Position numbers and translations under genes: made by a program
The notes under the pieces: generated by a model
What the model was told of the DNA's origin: nothing
The model's database searches: none
The model's input: the letters and a program-made list of their open reading frames with translations, nothing else
Shown: positions 15,798-23,431 of the stretch, piece by piece
Layout: each line of letters starts with the position of its first letter
Numbering within the stretch: position 1 is the first letter of the stretch
Source of the DNA: Blastococcus sp. HT6-4
GTDB lineage: Bacteria > Actinomycetota > Actinomycetes > Mycobacteriales > Geodermatophilaceae
NCBI RefSeq assembly: GCF_039679125.1
Contig: NZ_CP155551.1
Coordinates: 3,906,001 to 3,970,000, forward strand
Length of the DNA: 64,000 nt
Direction: 5' to 3'

Positions 15798-16004
15798 TCA
15801 GGCCTCGTCGAGCGCGCTCGGCTTGTGCACCGCGGTGCGCCCGCTCTTGTCGCTGCGGACCTCGTACTGCGGGTCGTCCTCACTGGCGCGCACGGTGCGG
15901 CCGGATGCCTCGGTGTCGGAGGTGATCTTCCGTTCCACCGTGCCCTCGGTCGTGCTCCCGTGGCTGTTCCAGGTGACGTGGTCACCCTTCTTCAGGTCGG
16001 ACAT
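15798..16004 (-). CDS. DUF2945 (hypervirulence-associated TUDOR-like) protein
   Basis: 68 residues: KKGDHVTWNSHGSTTEGTVERKITSD, followed by a RTVRASEDDPQYEVRSDKSG segment. This is the SH3/TUDOR-like DUF2945 domain, full length for the family (60-75 residues). The fold suggests nucleic-acid or protein binding, but no role is established that I know of. ATG at 16004 with GGGGAGAGG just upstream. The next gene on the plus strand is divergent. Confidence 0.85.
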   Translation of the reverse strand: MSDLKKGDHVTWNSHGSTTEGTVERKITSDTEASGRTVRASEDDPQYEVRSDKSGRTAVHKPSALDEA

Positions 16005-16094
16005 CGCCTCTCCCCGGCTCGCGGACGGTGCTGTTCTGCCGTGCCCCCGGCGACCCCCGGGCACACATCGGTCGGCCGCGACCGCGGGCACACC

Positions 16095-16100
16095 TAGGCT
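16095..16100 (+). promoter_or_regulatory. -10 box, leaderless SIP gene
   Basis: TAGGCT 8 nt before the GTG at 16109. It supports this start over in-frame upstream codons. Confidence 0.55.
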
Positions 16101-16108
16101 GGGCCGAC

Positions 16109-16903
16109 GTGACCTCTCCCGACGGCGCCGTCTTCACCGACGGCCTGCGACCGGTCGACGTCCTCACGGTCGTCGCGGTCACCGACGTGACCCCCTCGGT
16201 GCGCCGGGTGACCCTGTCCGGGGACGCCGCCGTCGTGGCCGCGGCCGGGCCCACCGTGAACCTGCTCGTGCCGCGGGTGGACGACCCGGACCCGCGCTGG
16301 CCGCGGATCCAGCGGGACGGCCGGATCGTGTGGCCCGAGGGGAGCCACGGCATCGCGCTGCGCAGCTACACCGCACGCCGGCAGGACCCGGCCGCGGGCG
16401 AGGTGGACATCGACTTCGTCCTGCACGGCGACGGCCCGGCCGCCGCCTGGGCCGCCGCGGCGCGGCCGGGCGCGCTGCTCGGGATCGCCGGTGCCGCCTC
16501 GCTGGCCGAGCGACCGGCCCGGTGGCTGCTGCTCGTCGCCGACGAGACCGCGCTGCCGGCCGTGAGCCGCATCCTCGCCGCCGCGGCACCGGACACGACG
16601 GGGGTCGCCTTCCTGGAGGTGGCCGGCCCGGAGGAGGAGCAGCCGCTCCCCGCGCCCGCCGGGGTCGCCGTGCACTGGCTGCACCGCGGGGCGACCGCTC
16701 CCGGGGAGAGCACCCTGCTGACCGATGCCGTCGCCGGCCTCGATCGGCCGCCGGGCGACGACGTGTTCGCCTGGGTGGGCGCCGAGTCCGCGGCCGTCCG
16801 GGCGATCCGCGCGGACCTGCGCGGGCGCTGGGGTCTCGGCCGCGCGCAGCACCACGCGATCGGCTACTGGCGCCGCGGCCGCTCCATGGCCCCCGCCGGC
16901 TGA
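16109..16903 (+). CDS. Siderophore-interacting protein (ViuB-type FAD ferric reductase)
   Basis: 264 residues, typical of the SIP family. The N-terminal FAD-binding barrel has LRSYTARRQDP (family R-x-Y-T flavin motif) followed by EVDIDFVLHGD. The C-terminal NAD(P)H domain has LLLVADETALPAVSRIL and ends in a GYWRRG tail typical of SIPs. These enzymes reduce ferric siderophores in the cytoplasm. No siderophore synthesis or uptake genes and no recognisable IdeR box are adjacent, so it seems to stand alone. A -10 box 8 nt before GTG suggests a leaderless message. Followed by a large inverted repeat. Confidence 0.9.
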   Translation: MTSPDGAVFTDGLRPVDVLTVVAVTDVTPSVRRVTLSGDAAVVAAAGPTVNLLVPRVDDPDPRWPRIQRDGRIVWPEGSHGIALRSYTARRQDPAAGEVDIDFVLHGDGPAAAWAAAARPGALLGIAGAASLAERPARWLLLVADETALPAVSRILAAAAPDTTGVAFLEVAGPEEEQPLPAPAGVAVHWLHRGATAPGESTLLTDAVAGLDRPPGDDVFAWVGAESAAVRAIRADLRGRWGLGRAQHHAIGYWRRGRSMAPAG

Positions 16904-16916
16904 CCGCTCCGCTCCA

Positions 16917-16976
16917 GGCATAGGAAGCTATGCCTATGGATTCCGGGTCGGAACCACAGGCATAGCTTCCTATGCC
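16917..16976. repeat. AT-rich nested inverted repeat
   Basis: GGCATAGGAAGCTATGCCT (16917-16935) is the exact reverse complement of 16958-16976; 19-bp arms around 22 nt. Each arm is itself a palindrome (GGCATAG-4nt-CTATGCC), and the spacer holds TTCCG-GGT-CGGAA. The block is much richer in A/T than its surroundings. It may be a terminator of the SIP gene, a paired operator, or a REP-like element. Confidence 0.8.
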
Positions 16977-17086
16977 GATGGGGCCGGGGCGGTGGCGATG
17001 ACCGGCGTCGGCGCAGACGCAGCGCTCCCAGGTGCTTCACAGGTAGCGTCCAGTCCCACCGCAGCCGGACCCCCGATCCTCGGGGC

Positions 17087-17851
17087 ATGACCACCGCATC
17101 GGCACACGCGACCGGAGGAGCAGTGTCCGGGAACCAGCCCACCGGGCGCACGGCCCCGGAGGCCCGCCTGCTCGTGGTGGACGACGAGCCGAACATCCGC
17201 GAACTGCTCTCCGCGAGCCTGCGCTACGCCGGGTTCGAGGTGGCCACGGCCGCCGACGGCCAGCAGGCCCTGTCGATGGCCGCCTCGTTCCACCCCGACC
17301 TGCTGGTGCTCGACGTGATGATGCCCGGGCTCGACGGCTTCGGCGTCGTCCGGCGCCTGCGCGAGACGGGCCGGCACACCCCGGTGCTGTTCCTGACCGC
17401 CCGGGACGCGCCGGAGGACAAGATCTCGGGGCTGACCCTCGGTGGCGACGACTACGTGACCAAGCCGTTCAGCCTGGACGAGGTCGTCGCCCGCATCCGG
17501 GCGGTGCTGCGGCGCACCAGCGGTGCGCAGCGCGCCGCCGAGGCGCCGCGGCTGACCTTCGCCGACATCGAGCTCGACGAGGAGACCCACGAGGTCATCA
17601 AGGCCGGGGAGGTCATCAGCCTCTCCCCCACCGAGTTCAAGCTGCTGCGCTACCTCATGGCCAACGCCGGGCGGGTGCTGTCGAAGGCGCAGATCCTCGA
17701 CCACGTGTGGAACTACGACTTCAACGGTGAGGCCAACGTCGTGGAGTCCTACATCTCCTACCTGCGCCGGAAGATCGACACCACCGAGCCCCGCCTGCTC
17801 CAGACCATCCGCGGGGTCGGCTACACCCTCCGGCTGCCGCGCGGTACGTGA
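17087..17851 (+). CDS. phoP: PhoP-like response regulator (OmpR family)
   Basis: 254 residues. The receiver domain (about 27-140) has the acidic pair VVDDE, the phospho-acceptor VLDVMMPG, the LTARD switch Thr and the YVTKPF Lys. The winged-helix domain (about 160-250) has SPTEFKLLRYLMANAGRVLSK and VVESYISYLRRKID. These strings closely follow M. tuberculosis PhoP. There PhoP governs lipid, acid and redox responses; phosphate control is by SenX3-RegX3, so the name does not prove phosphate sensing here. Its stop overlaps the start of the kinase gene (GTGA). The ATG at 17087 was kept. An internal GTG at 17123 has GGAGGAG but only 2-nt spacing. Confidence 0.88.
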   Translation: MTTASAHATGGAVSGNQPTGRTAPEARLLVVDDEPNIRELLSASLRYAGFEVATAADGQQALSMAASFHPDLLVLDVMMPGLDGFGVVRRLRETGRHTPVLFLTARDAPEDKISGLTLGGDDYVTKPFSLDEVVARIRAVLRRTSGAQRAAEAPRLTFADIELDEETHEVIKAGEVISLSPTEFKLLRYLMANAGRVLSKAQILDHVWNYDFNGEANVVESYISYLRRKIDTTEPRLLQTIRGVGYTLRLPRGT

Positions 17852-19332
17852 GCCGGGCACGACGCAGCCGCGTCCCGCTGCGGGTCACCCTGGTCGCTCT
17901 GCTGGTGGCCCTGGTGGCCGTCGCCCTGGCCGCGACCGGGTTCGCGGCGACGTCCCTGCTCAAGGACTACCTGCAGGACCAGCGCGACGCCGAGCTCGTC
18001 GCGGAGGCGCGCTACTACGACGACGCGCCCGGGCTCCTCGATGCCTGCATGGACCCACCACCCAGGCCGCAGCCGAACCGGACCTACGTCGCGTGCCTGG
18101 CGCCCGGCGACGACGCCCCGGTCGTCCTCGCCGGACCGGACCGGCGCGGCCTCGGCCTGCCCGAGCTGACGCCGTCCGTCGTCGACGGCCTCCGTGGCGG
18201 CGCCGGCCCCACCACCGTGGATTCCAGCGGCCGGACCACCTGGCGTGTGGCGGCGGAGGAGCTCCCCGCGGGGTGGACGGTCGTCGTCGGCAGCGACGGG
18301 GGCGGCGACGAGGCCGCCATCGGCCGCCTGGTCGCGATCGAGCTCGTCGTGGGGCTCATCGTCCTGACGCTCCTCGGCGCCGCCGGCTACCTGCTCGTCC
18401 GCAACTCGCTGCGGCCGCTGGCCGAGGTGGAGCGCACCGCCGCGGCCATCGCCGCGGGCGACCTCTCCCAGCGCGTGCCGGAGGGTGACGAGCGCACCGA
18501 GGTGGGGCGGCTGTCGACGGCGCTCAACGGGATGCTCGCCCGGATCGAGAGCGCCTTCCGCGCCCAGCAGGCGTCGGAGGAGCAGGCGCGGGGTTCCGAG
18601 CAGCGGATGCGCCGCTTCGTCGCCGACGCCAGCCACGAGCTGCGCACGCCGCTGACGTCGATCCGGGGCTTCGCCGAGCTGTACCGCCAGGGCGCCGCTC
18701 GCTCCGAGGAGGACGTCGCCCGGCTGATGCAGCGGATCGAGGCCGAGGGCGGCCGGATGGGCCTACTGGTCGAGGACCTGCTGCTGCTGGCCCGCATGGA
18801 CCAGCAGCGACCGCTGGCGACGGCGCCGGTGGACCTGGCAGCGGTCGCCGGCGACGCCGTGCACGACGCGCGGGCGGTGCAGCCCGACCGGCCCATCGCG
18901 CTGCACCTCGACGAGTCGCTCACCGACGCGCCGGTGGTCCGCGGGGACGAGAGCCGGCTGCGCCAGGTGGTGGGCAACCTGGTGACCAACGCCCTCACGC
19001 ACACGCCGCCGGGCACCCGGGTGCAGGTCTCGGTGGCGCAGGACCCGGCCCACGACGACGTGCTGCTGCTGCGCGTGGCCGACGACGGCCCGGGCATGGC
19101 CGCCGAGGACGCGGCGCGGGCGTTCGAGCGGTTCTACCGCGCGGACGCCTCCCGTACCCGCGCCGCGGGCGGGACCGGCCTCGGCCTGTCGATCGTCTCC
19201 TCGCTCGCCGCGGCCCACGGTGGCTCCGCCGATCTGCGCACCGCACCGGGCGCGGGTGTGACCGTCACCGTCCGCCTGCCCCGCGGCGGCCCGGACGGCG
19301 GCCCGGCCGGGGGTGCCGCGCGGCCGCGCTGA
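17848..19332 (+). CDS. Sensor histidine kinase (PhoR-like)
   Basis: 494 residues. TM1 is at about 10-35 (VTLVALLVALVAVALAATG), an extracytoplasmic sensor at about 36-160, and TM2 at about 165-190 (LVVGLIVLTLLGAAGYLLV). HAMP follows (LRPLAEVERTAAAIAAGDLS), then HisKA with DASHELRTPLTSIRGF (phospho-His near residue 264). The ATPase domain has the N box NLVTNALTHTP, G1 DDGPGM and G2 GTGLGLSIV. All catalytic elements are intact. It overlaps the regulator gene by 4 bp and so forms a two-component pair with it. The signal is unknown. The hot-dog gene begins 22 bp after its stop and may be co-transcribed. Confidence 0.92.
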   Translation: MSRARRSRVPLRVTLVALLVALVAVALAATGFAATSLLKDYLQDQRDAELVAEARYYDDAPGLLDACMDPPPRPQPNRTYVACLAPGDDAPVVLAGPDRRGLGLPELTPSVVDGLRGGAGPTTVDSSGRTTWRVAAEELPAGWTVVVGSDGGGDEAAIGRLVAIELVVGLIVLTLLGAAGYLLVRNSLRPLAEVERTAAAIAAGDLSQRVPEGDERTEVGRLSTALNGMLARIESAFRAQQASEEQARGSEQRMRRFVADASHELRTPLTSIRGFAELYRQGAARSEEDVARLMQRIEAEGGRMGLLVEDLLLLARMDQQRPLATAPVDLAAVAGDAVHDARAVQPDRPIALHLDESLTDAPVVRGDESRLRQVVGNLVTNALTHTPPGTRVQVSVAQDPAHDDVLLLRVADDGPGMAAEDAARAFERFYRADASRTRAAGGTGLGLSIVSSLAAAHGGSADLRTAPGAGVTVTVRLPRGGPDGGPAGGAARPR

Positions 19333-19354
19333 GCGGCCCTGGGACGATCCCGCG

Positions 19355-20074
19355 GTGACGACGAACGACGGCGGCCTCGACGGCGGGGCCCCTGACGCCG
19401 GGCTGCTGGCCGCGGCCGAGGACCTCGCTGCGGCGCTGCGCGAGCTGATCGAGCTCTCGGCGACCACCACCGCCGGGGCTGCCGAGGTGGCCTCCGCCGC
19501 CGAGCTGGTGCGGTCCGCCGCCGAGCGGATCGAGGGGCCGCGCCGGCCGCTGACCCAGCTGCCACCCCTGGACGACCGCGCGCGTGGCCGCCGGGTGTTC
19601 AACCCGGTGAGCGGTTCGGCCAGCGGCATCGCACCGCCGCTGCGCTTCGTCCGCGAGGACGGCGTCGTCTCCGCCGTGGCCACCCTCGGGGCGGCCTACG
19701 AGGGCCCGCCGACCTTCCTGCACGGCGGCATGAGCGCGCTGTTCATGGACCAGGTGCTCGGGGACACCGCCGCCGTCAACGGGCTGTGGGGCATGACCGC
19801 GCACCTGGAGCTGGACTACCGGGGGCCGGTGCCGCTCGGTCGGCCGCTGCGCTTCCGCGGCTGGGTCGAGGAGACGGTGGGCCGCAAGTCGGTCATCGCC
19901 GGCTCGATCGCGCTCGACGACGCGCCGGACCGGCCGCTCGTCGAGGCTCGGGGGGTGTTCGTCATGCCGCGGCCGGAAAAGCTGGCGGCCTACTTCGGCT
20001 CGGTCACCGACGTCTCCGGCACGCACCGCCCGCCGGGCAACGCCGGCGACGCCAACGCCGTCGAGCGGGGCTGA
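19355..20074 (+). CDS. PaaI-type hot-dog thioesterase
   Basis: 239 residues. A variable helical N-terminal segment (about 1-85, Ala/Glu-rich) precedes a hot-dog domain (about 90-225). The domain has YEGPPTFLHGGMSALFMDQVLG, where the HGG turn marks the thioesterase active helix, then LELDYRGPVPLGRPLRFRG and a VEARGVFV strand. It probably hydrolyses acyl- or aryl-CoA thioesters; the substrate is not evident. GTG at 19355, 22 bp after the kinase stop. cysQ begins 5 bp after its TGA, so the genes are in one transcription unit even if the functions are unrelated. Confidence 0.85.
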   Translation: MTTNDGGLDGGAPDAGLLAAAEDLAAALRELIELSATTTAGAAEVASAAELVRSAAERIEGPRRPLTQLPPLDDRARGRRVFNPVSGSASGIAPPLRFVREDGVVSAVATLGAAYEGPPTFLHGGMSALFMDQVLGDTAAVNGLWGMTAHLELDYRGPVPLGRPLRFRGWVEETVGRKSVIAGSIALDDAPDRPLVEARGVFVMPRPEKLAAYFGSVTDVSGTHRPPGNAGDANAVERG

Positions 20075-20079
20075 ACGCC

Positions 20080-20817
20080 GTGCGCACCGACGTCGAGGTC
20101 GCCGCACTCGCCGCCCGGGCGGCGGCCGAGGCGCTGCTGCCGCTCCGCTCGTCGGGGCTGTCCGGCCGGCAGTTGGGCGACGTCGGGGACGCGGCCGGTC
20201 AGCGCGCGATCGCCGGCGTGCTCGCGGCCGAGCGGTCCGGTGACGCCGTCTTCAGCGAGGAGGCCACCGACGACGCCCGGCGGTTGTCGGCCGACCGGGT
20301 CTGGATCGTCGACCCGCTCGACGGCACCCGGGAGTACGGGGACCCCGAGCGCGCCGACTGGGCCGTGCACGTGGCGCTGTGGGTCCGGGGGGAGCTGTCG
20401 GCCGCCGCCGTCGCCCTGCCGGCGCTGGGCGAGGTGCACGTCACCGACCCGGCGCCCGCACTGCCCGCCCGCCCGGACGGACCGGTCCGGATCGCCGTCA
20501 GCCGGACCCGCCCGCCGGCCGAGGCCGAGGCGGTGGCCGCCGCGCTCGGTGGCCGGCTGGTCCCGCTGGGCTCGGCCGGGTACAAGACGCTGGCCGTCGT
20601 CCGCGGGGAGGTCGACGCCTACGTGCACTCCGGCGGCATGTACCAGTGGGACTCCGCCGCGCCGGTGGCGATCGCCCGCGCCGCGGGGCTGGTGACCTGC
20701 CGGCTCGACGGCTCCCCACTGGTCTACAACCGGCCCGATCCCTCGCTCCCGGACCTCGTCGTCAGCCGCCCGGAGCTGGCCGACCGGGTGCTGGCTGCGG
20801 CCGGCGCCGCGCGATAG
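20080..20817 (+). CDS. cysQ: 3'-phosphoadenosine 5'-phosphate phosphatase (CysQ)
   Basis: 245 residues of the inositol-monophosphatase-like superfamily. Metal-binding motif 1 is FSEEATDD, motif 2 is WIVDPLDGTREYG, and the C-terminal motif is YQWDSAAPVAIARAAG. CysQ removes the 3'-phosphate from PAP (and PAPS), keeping sulfate assimilation from stalling. It lies 81 bp before cysD on the same strand, which supports the assignment over inositol phosphatase. GTG start at 20080, right after the thioesterase stop. Confidence 0.9.
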   Translation: MRTDVEVAALAARAAAEALLPLRSSGLSGRQLGDVGDAAGQRAIAGVLAAERSGDAVFSEEATDDARRLSADRVWIVDPLDGTREYGDPERADWAVHVALWVRGELSAAAVALPALGEVHVTDPAPALPARPDGPVRIAVSRTRPPAEAEAVAAALGGRLVPLGSAGYKTLAVVRGEVDAYVHSGGMYQWDSAAPVAIARAAGLVTCRLDGSPLVYNRPDPSLPDLVVSRPELADRVLAAAGAAR

Positions 20818-20898
20818 CGGACACTGGACGGGAATCCCCACCATGCCGATCGGGTTTGTGCACGTCGAACCGGTCCCGAGTCCCTGGAGCTTCCGCGC

Positions 20899-21807
20899 GT
20901 GACGACCCCCGACTACCGGCTGAGCCAGCTGGAGACGCTGGAGGCCGAGTCCATCCACGTCCTCCGTGAGGTGGTCGCCGAGCTCGAGCGGCCGGTGCTG
21001 CTGTTCTCCGGCGGCAAGGACTCCATCGTGATGCTCGAGCTGGCCCGGAAGGCGTTCGCCCCGGCCCGCATCCCGTTCCCCGTCATGCACGTGGACACCG
21101 GGCTGAACTTCCCCGAGGTGCTGGAGTTCCGCGACAAGCGGGTGGCCGAGCTCGGCGTGCAGCTGGTCGTCGCCTCCGTGCCCGACGCGATCGCCGCGGG
21201 CACGGTCAAGGAGGAGCCCAACGGCTCGCGCAACCGGATCCAGACGCCGGTGCTGCTCGACGCGGTGGAGGAGCACGGTTTCACCGCGCTGTTCGGCGGC
21301 GCCCGCCGCGACGAGGACAAGGCCCGCGCGAAGGAGCGAGTCTTCTCCTTCCGCGACGAGTTCGGCCAGTGGGACCCGAAGAACCAGCGCCCCGAGCTCT
21401 GGGACCTCTACAACGGCCGCATCCATCTCGGCGAGTCGATCCGGGTCTTCCCGCTGTCGAACTGGACCGAGCTCGACATCTGGCAGTACATCGCCCACGA
21501 GCAGATCGCGATCCCGGAGCTGTACCTCGCGCAGGAGCGCGAGGTCGTGGAGCGCCAGGGCATGCTCTACGCGGTCAACGAGTTCATCCGGCCCCGCGAC
21601 GGCGAGCAGGTCCGCCGGGAGAGCGTCCGCTACCGCACCGTCGGGGACGCCAACCTGACCGCGGCCGTGCCGTCCACCGCGACGACGGTCCACGAGGTCA
21701 TCGCCGAGATCGCGGTGACCCGGATGACCGAGCGCGGGGCGACGCGGGGCGACGACAAGGTGAGCGACGCCGCCATGGAGGACCGGAAGAAGGAGGGCTA
21801 CTTCTGA
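20899..21807 (+). CDS. cysD: Sulfate adenylyltransferase subunit 2
   Basis: 302 residues, standard length. The PP-loop SGGKDSIVMLELA binds ATP. Other family strings are MHVDTGLNFPEVLEFRD, FGGARRDEDKARAKER, PLSNWTELDIWQYI and RYRTVGDANLTAAVPS. With CysN it activates sulfate to adenosine 5'-phosphosulfate. GTG start; GGAG lies 12 nt upstream. A 20-codon frame (20843-20902) ends in a TGA overlapping the start. The partner cysN starts 283 bp later instead of abutting, because a small opposite-strand gene occupies the gap. Confidence 0.96.
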   Translation: MTTPDYRLSQLETLEAESIHVLREVVAELERPVLLFSGGKDSIVMLELARKAFAPARIPFPVMHVDTGLNFPEVLEFRDKRVAELGVQLVVASVPDAIAAGTVKEEPNGSRNRIQTPVLLDAVEEHGFTALFGGARRDEDKARAKERVFSFRDEFGQWDPKNQRPELWDLYNGRIHLGESIRVFPLSNWTELDIWQYIAHEQIAIPELYLAQEREVVERQGMLYAVNEFIRPRDGEQVRRESVRYRTVGDANLTAAVPSTATTVHEVIAEIAVTRMTERGATRGDDKVSDAAMEDRKKEGYF

Positions 21808-22022
21808 TGCCCGCCCGCCTTCCGACGGCGGCGCCACAGGGCCACCAGCACGCGAGCCACCACGGCGAGCAGCACCAGGCCGGTGATCCAGCCCGCCACC
21901 TCCGGCGTGCCGGCGGGTTCACCGGCCACCAGCGTGCAGAGCCACTCGGTGGCCGCGAAGCCCACGACGTAGCCCACGACGACCACCATCAGCGCGGGCA
22001 CCGCCGCGACCAGCACGAACAT
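21798..22022 (-). CDS. Small two-helix membrane protein, antisense between cysD and cysN
   Basis: 74 residues. Helix 1 is about 2-28 (VLVAAVPALMVVVVGYVVGF) and helix 2 about 45-64 (ITGLVLLAVVARVLVALW), followed by a basic tail RRRRKAGG. The ATG at 22022 has GGAGAGG 6 nt upstream, a good ribosome site on the minus strand, so the frame is unlikely to be chance. Its last 10 bp overlap the end of cysD. It interrupts the usually compact cysDN pair. Family and role not recognised; a positive-inside tail suggests both ends are cytoplasmic. Confidence 0.65.
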   Translation of the reverse strand: MFVLVAAVPALMVVVVGYVVGFAATEWLCTLVAGEPAGTPEVAGWITGLVLLAVVARVLVALWRRRRKAGGHQK

Positions 22023-22090
22023 GCGGTCCTCTCCGGGGGGTCGGGTTCCAGCGTCCGCCCTCCCGCCGTCGCCTGCCAGGAGAACTCCCG

Positions 22091-23431
22091 ATGACCCCCG
22101 TCGACAGCGCGGACACCGCCGCCCACACCCCGATCGACGTCCACTCCCCCGCCGCGGAGGCGGCCGCCGAGATCGCGACGGCGCGCAAGGACATCCTGCG
22201 GATCGCCACCGCCGGGTCGGTCGACGACGGCAAGAGCACCCTCATCGGCCGGCTGCTCTACGACAGCAAGGCCGTGTTCGAGGACCAGTACGAGGCGGTC
22301 GAGCGGGCCAGCGCCGGTGGCGACTACGTGAACCTGGCGCTGCTCACCGACGGGCTGCGCGCCGAGCGCGAACAGGGCATCACCATCGACGTCGCCTACC
22401 GGTACTTCGCCACCCCCCGGCGCACGTTCATCCTGGCCGACACCCCCGGCCACGTTCAGTACACGCGGAACATGGTCACCGGCGCCTCCACCGCCGACCT
22501 GGCGATCGTGCTGGTCGACGCCCGCAAGGGCATGGTCGAGCAGAGCCGCCGGCACGCGTTCCTCGCCTCGCTGCTGCGGGTGCCACACCTGGTCGTCGCG
22601 GTCAACAAGATGGACCTCGTCGACTGGTCGGAGGACGTCTACGAGTCCATCCGCGACGAGTTCACCGCCTTCGCCGCCAAGCTCGAGGTCCCCGACCTCA
22701 CCGTCGTCCCGATCTCGGCGCTGCACGGCGACAACGTCGTCCGCCGGTCCGAGCACACCCCCTGGTACCAGGGCTCCTCGCTGCTGCACCACCTCGAGCA
22801 CGTGCACGTCGCCAGCGACCGCAACCTCGTCGACGTCCGCTTCCCGGTGCAGTACGTGATCCGCCCGCAGTCCGACGCGCACCACGACTACCGGGGCTAC
22901 GCCGGGACGGTCGCCAGCGGGGTGCTGCGGCCGGGGGACGAGGTGCAGGTGCTGCCCAGCGGGCTGACGACGACGATCGCCGGCATCGACGGCCCGCGCG
23001 GCCCGGTGGACGAGGCCTTCGCCCCGATGTCGGTGACCGTGCGGCTCGCCGACGATCTCGACGTCTCCCGCGGCGACCTGATCTGCCGGCCGGCGAACGC
23101 CCCGCACGTGGTCCAGGACCTCGACGCGCTGGTGTGCTGGATGACCGACGAGCCGCTGCGCCCGCGCCAGCGTCTGGCCGTCAAGCACACGACCCGCAGC
23201 GTGCGGGCGGTGGTGAAGGACGTGCAGTACCGGCTCGACGTCAACACGCTGCACCGCGAGCCGGAGATCGGCGAGCTCGGCCTCAACGACATCGGCCGGG
23301 TGCGGCTGCGCACCACCCAGCCGCTGTTCGTCGACGAGTACTCCCGCAACCGGGTGACCGGCCGGTTCATCCTCGTCGACGAGGCGACCAACGCCACGGT
23401 CGGCGCCGGGATGCTGGTCCCGGGCAGCTAG
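22091..23431 (+). CDS. cysN: Sulfate adenylyltransferase subunit 1 (GTPase)
   Basis: 446 residues. The GTPase domain carries G1 AGSVDDGKSTLIGRLLYDSK, switch EQGITIDVAYRYF, DTPGH and NKMDLVDW, followed by two EF-Tu-like beta-barrel domains. GTP hydrolysis drives APS formation with CysD. There is no C-terminal APS-kinase (CysC) domain, unlike mycobacterial CysNC (about 600 residues), and no cysC nearby. Either cysC lies elsewhere or sulfate is reduced from APS directly. ATG start; CAGGAG is 7 nt upstream. Its TAG shares the palindrome CTAG with the stop of the convergent P450 gene. Confidence 0.95.
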   Translation: MTPVDSADTAAHTPIDVHSPAAEAAAEIATARKDILRIATAGSVDDGKSTLIGRLLYDSKAVFEDQYEAVERASAGGDYVNLALLTDGLRAEREQGITIDVAYRYFATPRRTFILADTPGHVQYTRNMVTGASTADLAIVLVDARKGMVEQSRRHAFLASLLRVPHLVVAVNKMDLVDWSEDVYESIRDEFTAFAAKLEVPDLTVVPISALHGDNVVRRSEHTPWYQGSSLLHHLEHVHVASDRNLVDVRFPVQYVIRPQSDAHHDYRGYAGTVASGVLRPGDEVQVLPSGLTTTIAGIDGPRGPVDEAFAPMSVTVRLADDLDVSRGDLICRPANAPHVVQDLDALVCWMTDEPLRPRQRLAVKHTTRSVRAVVKDVQYRLDVNTLHREPEIGELGLNDIGRVRLRTTQPLFVDEYSRNRVTGRFILVDEATNATVGAGMLVPGS

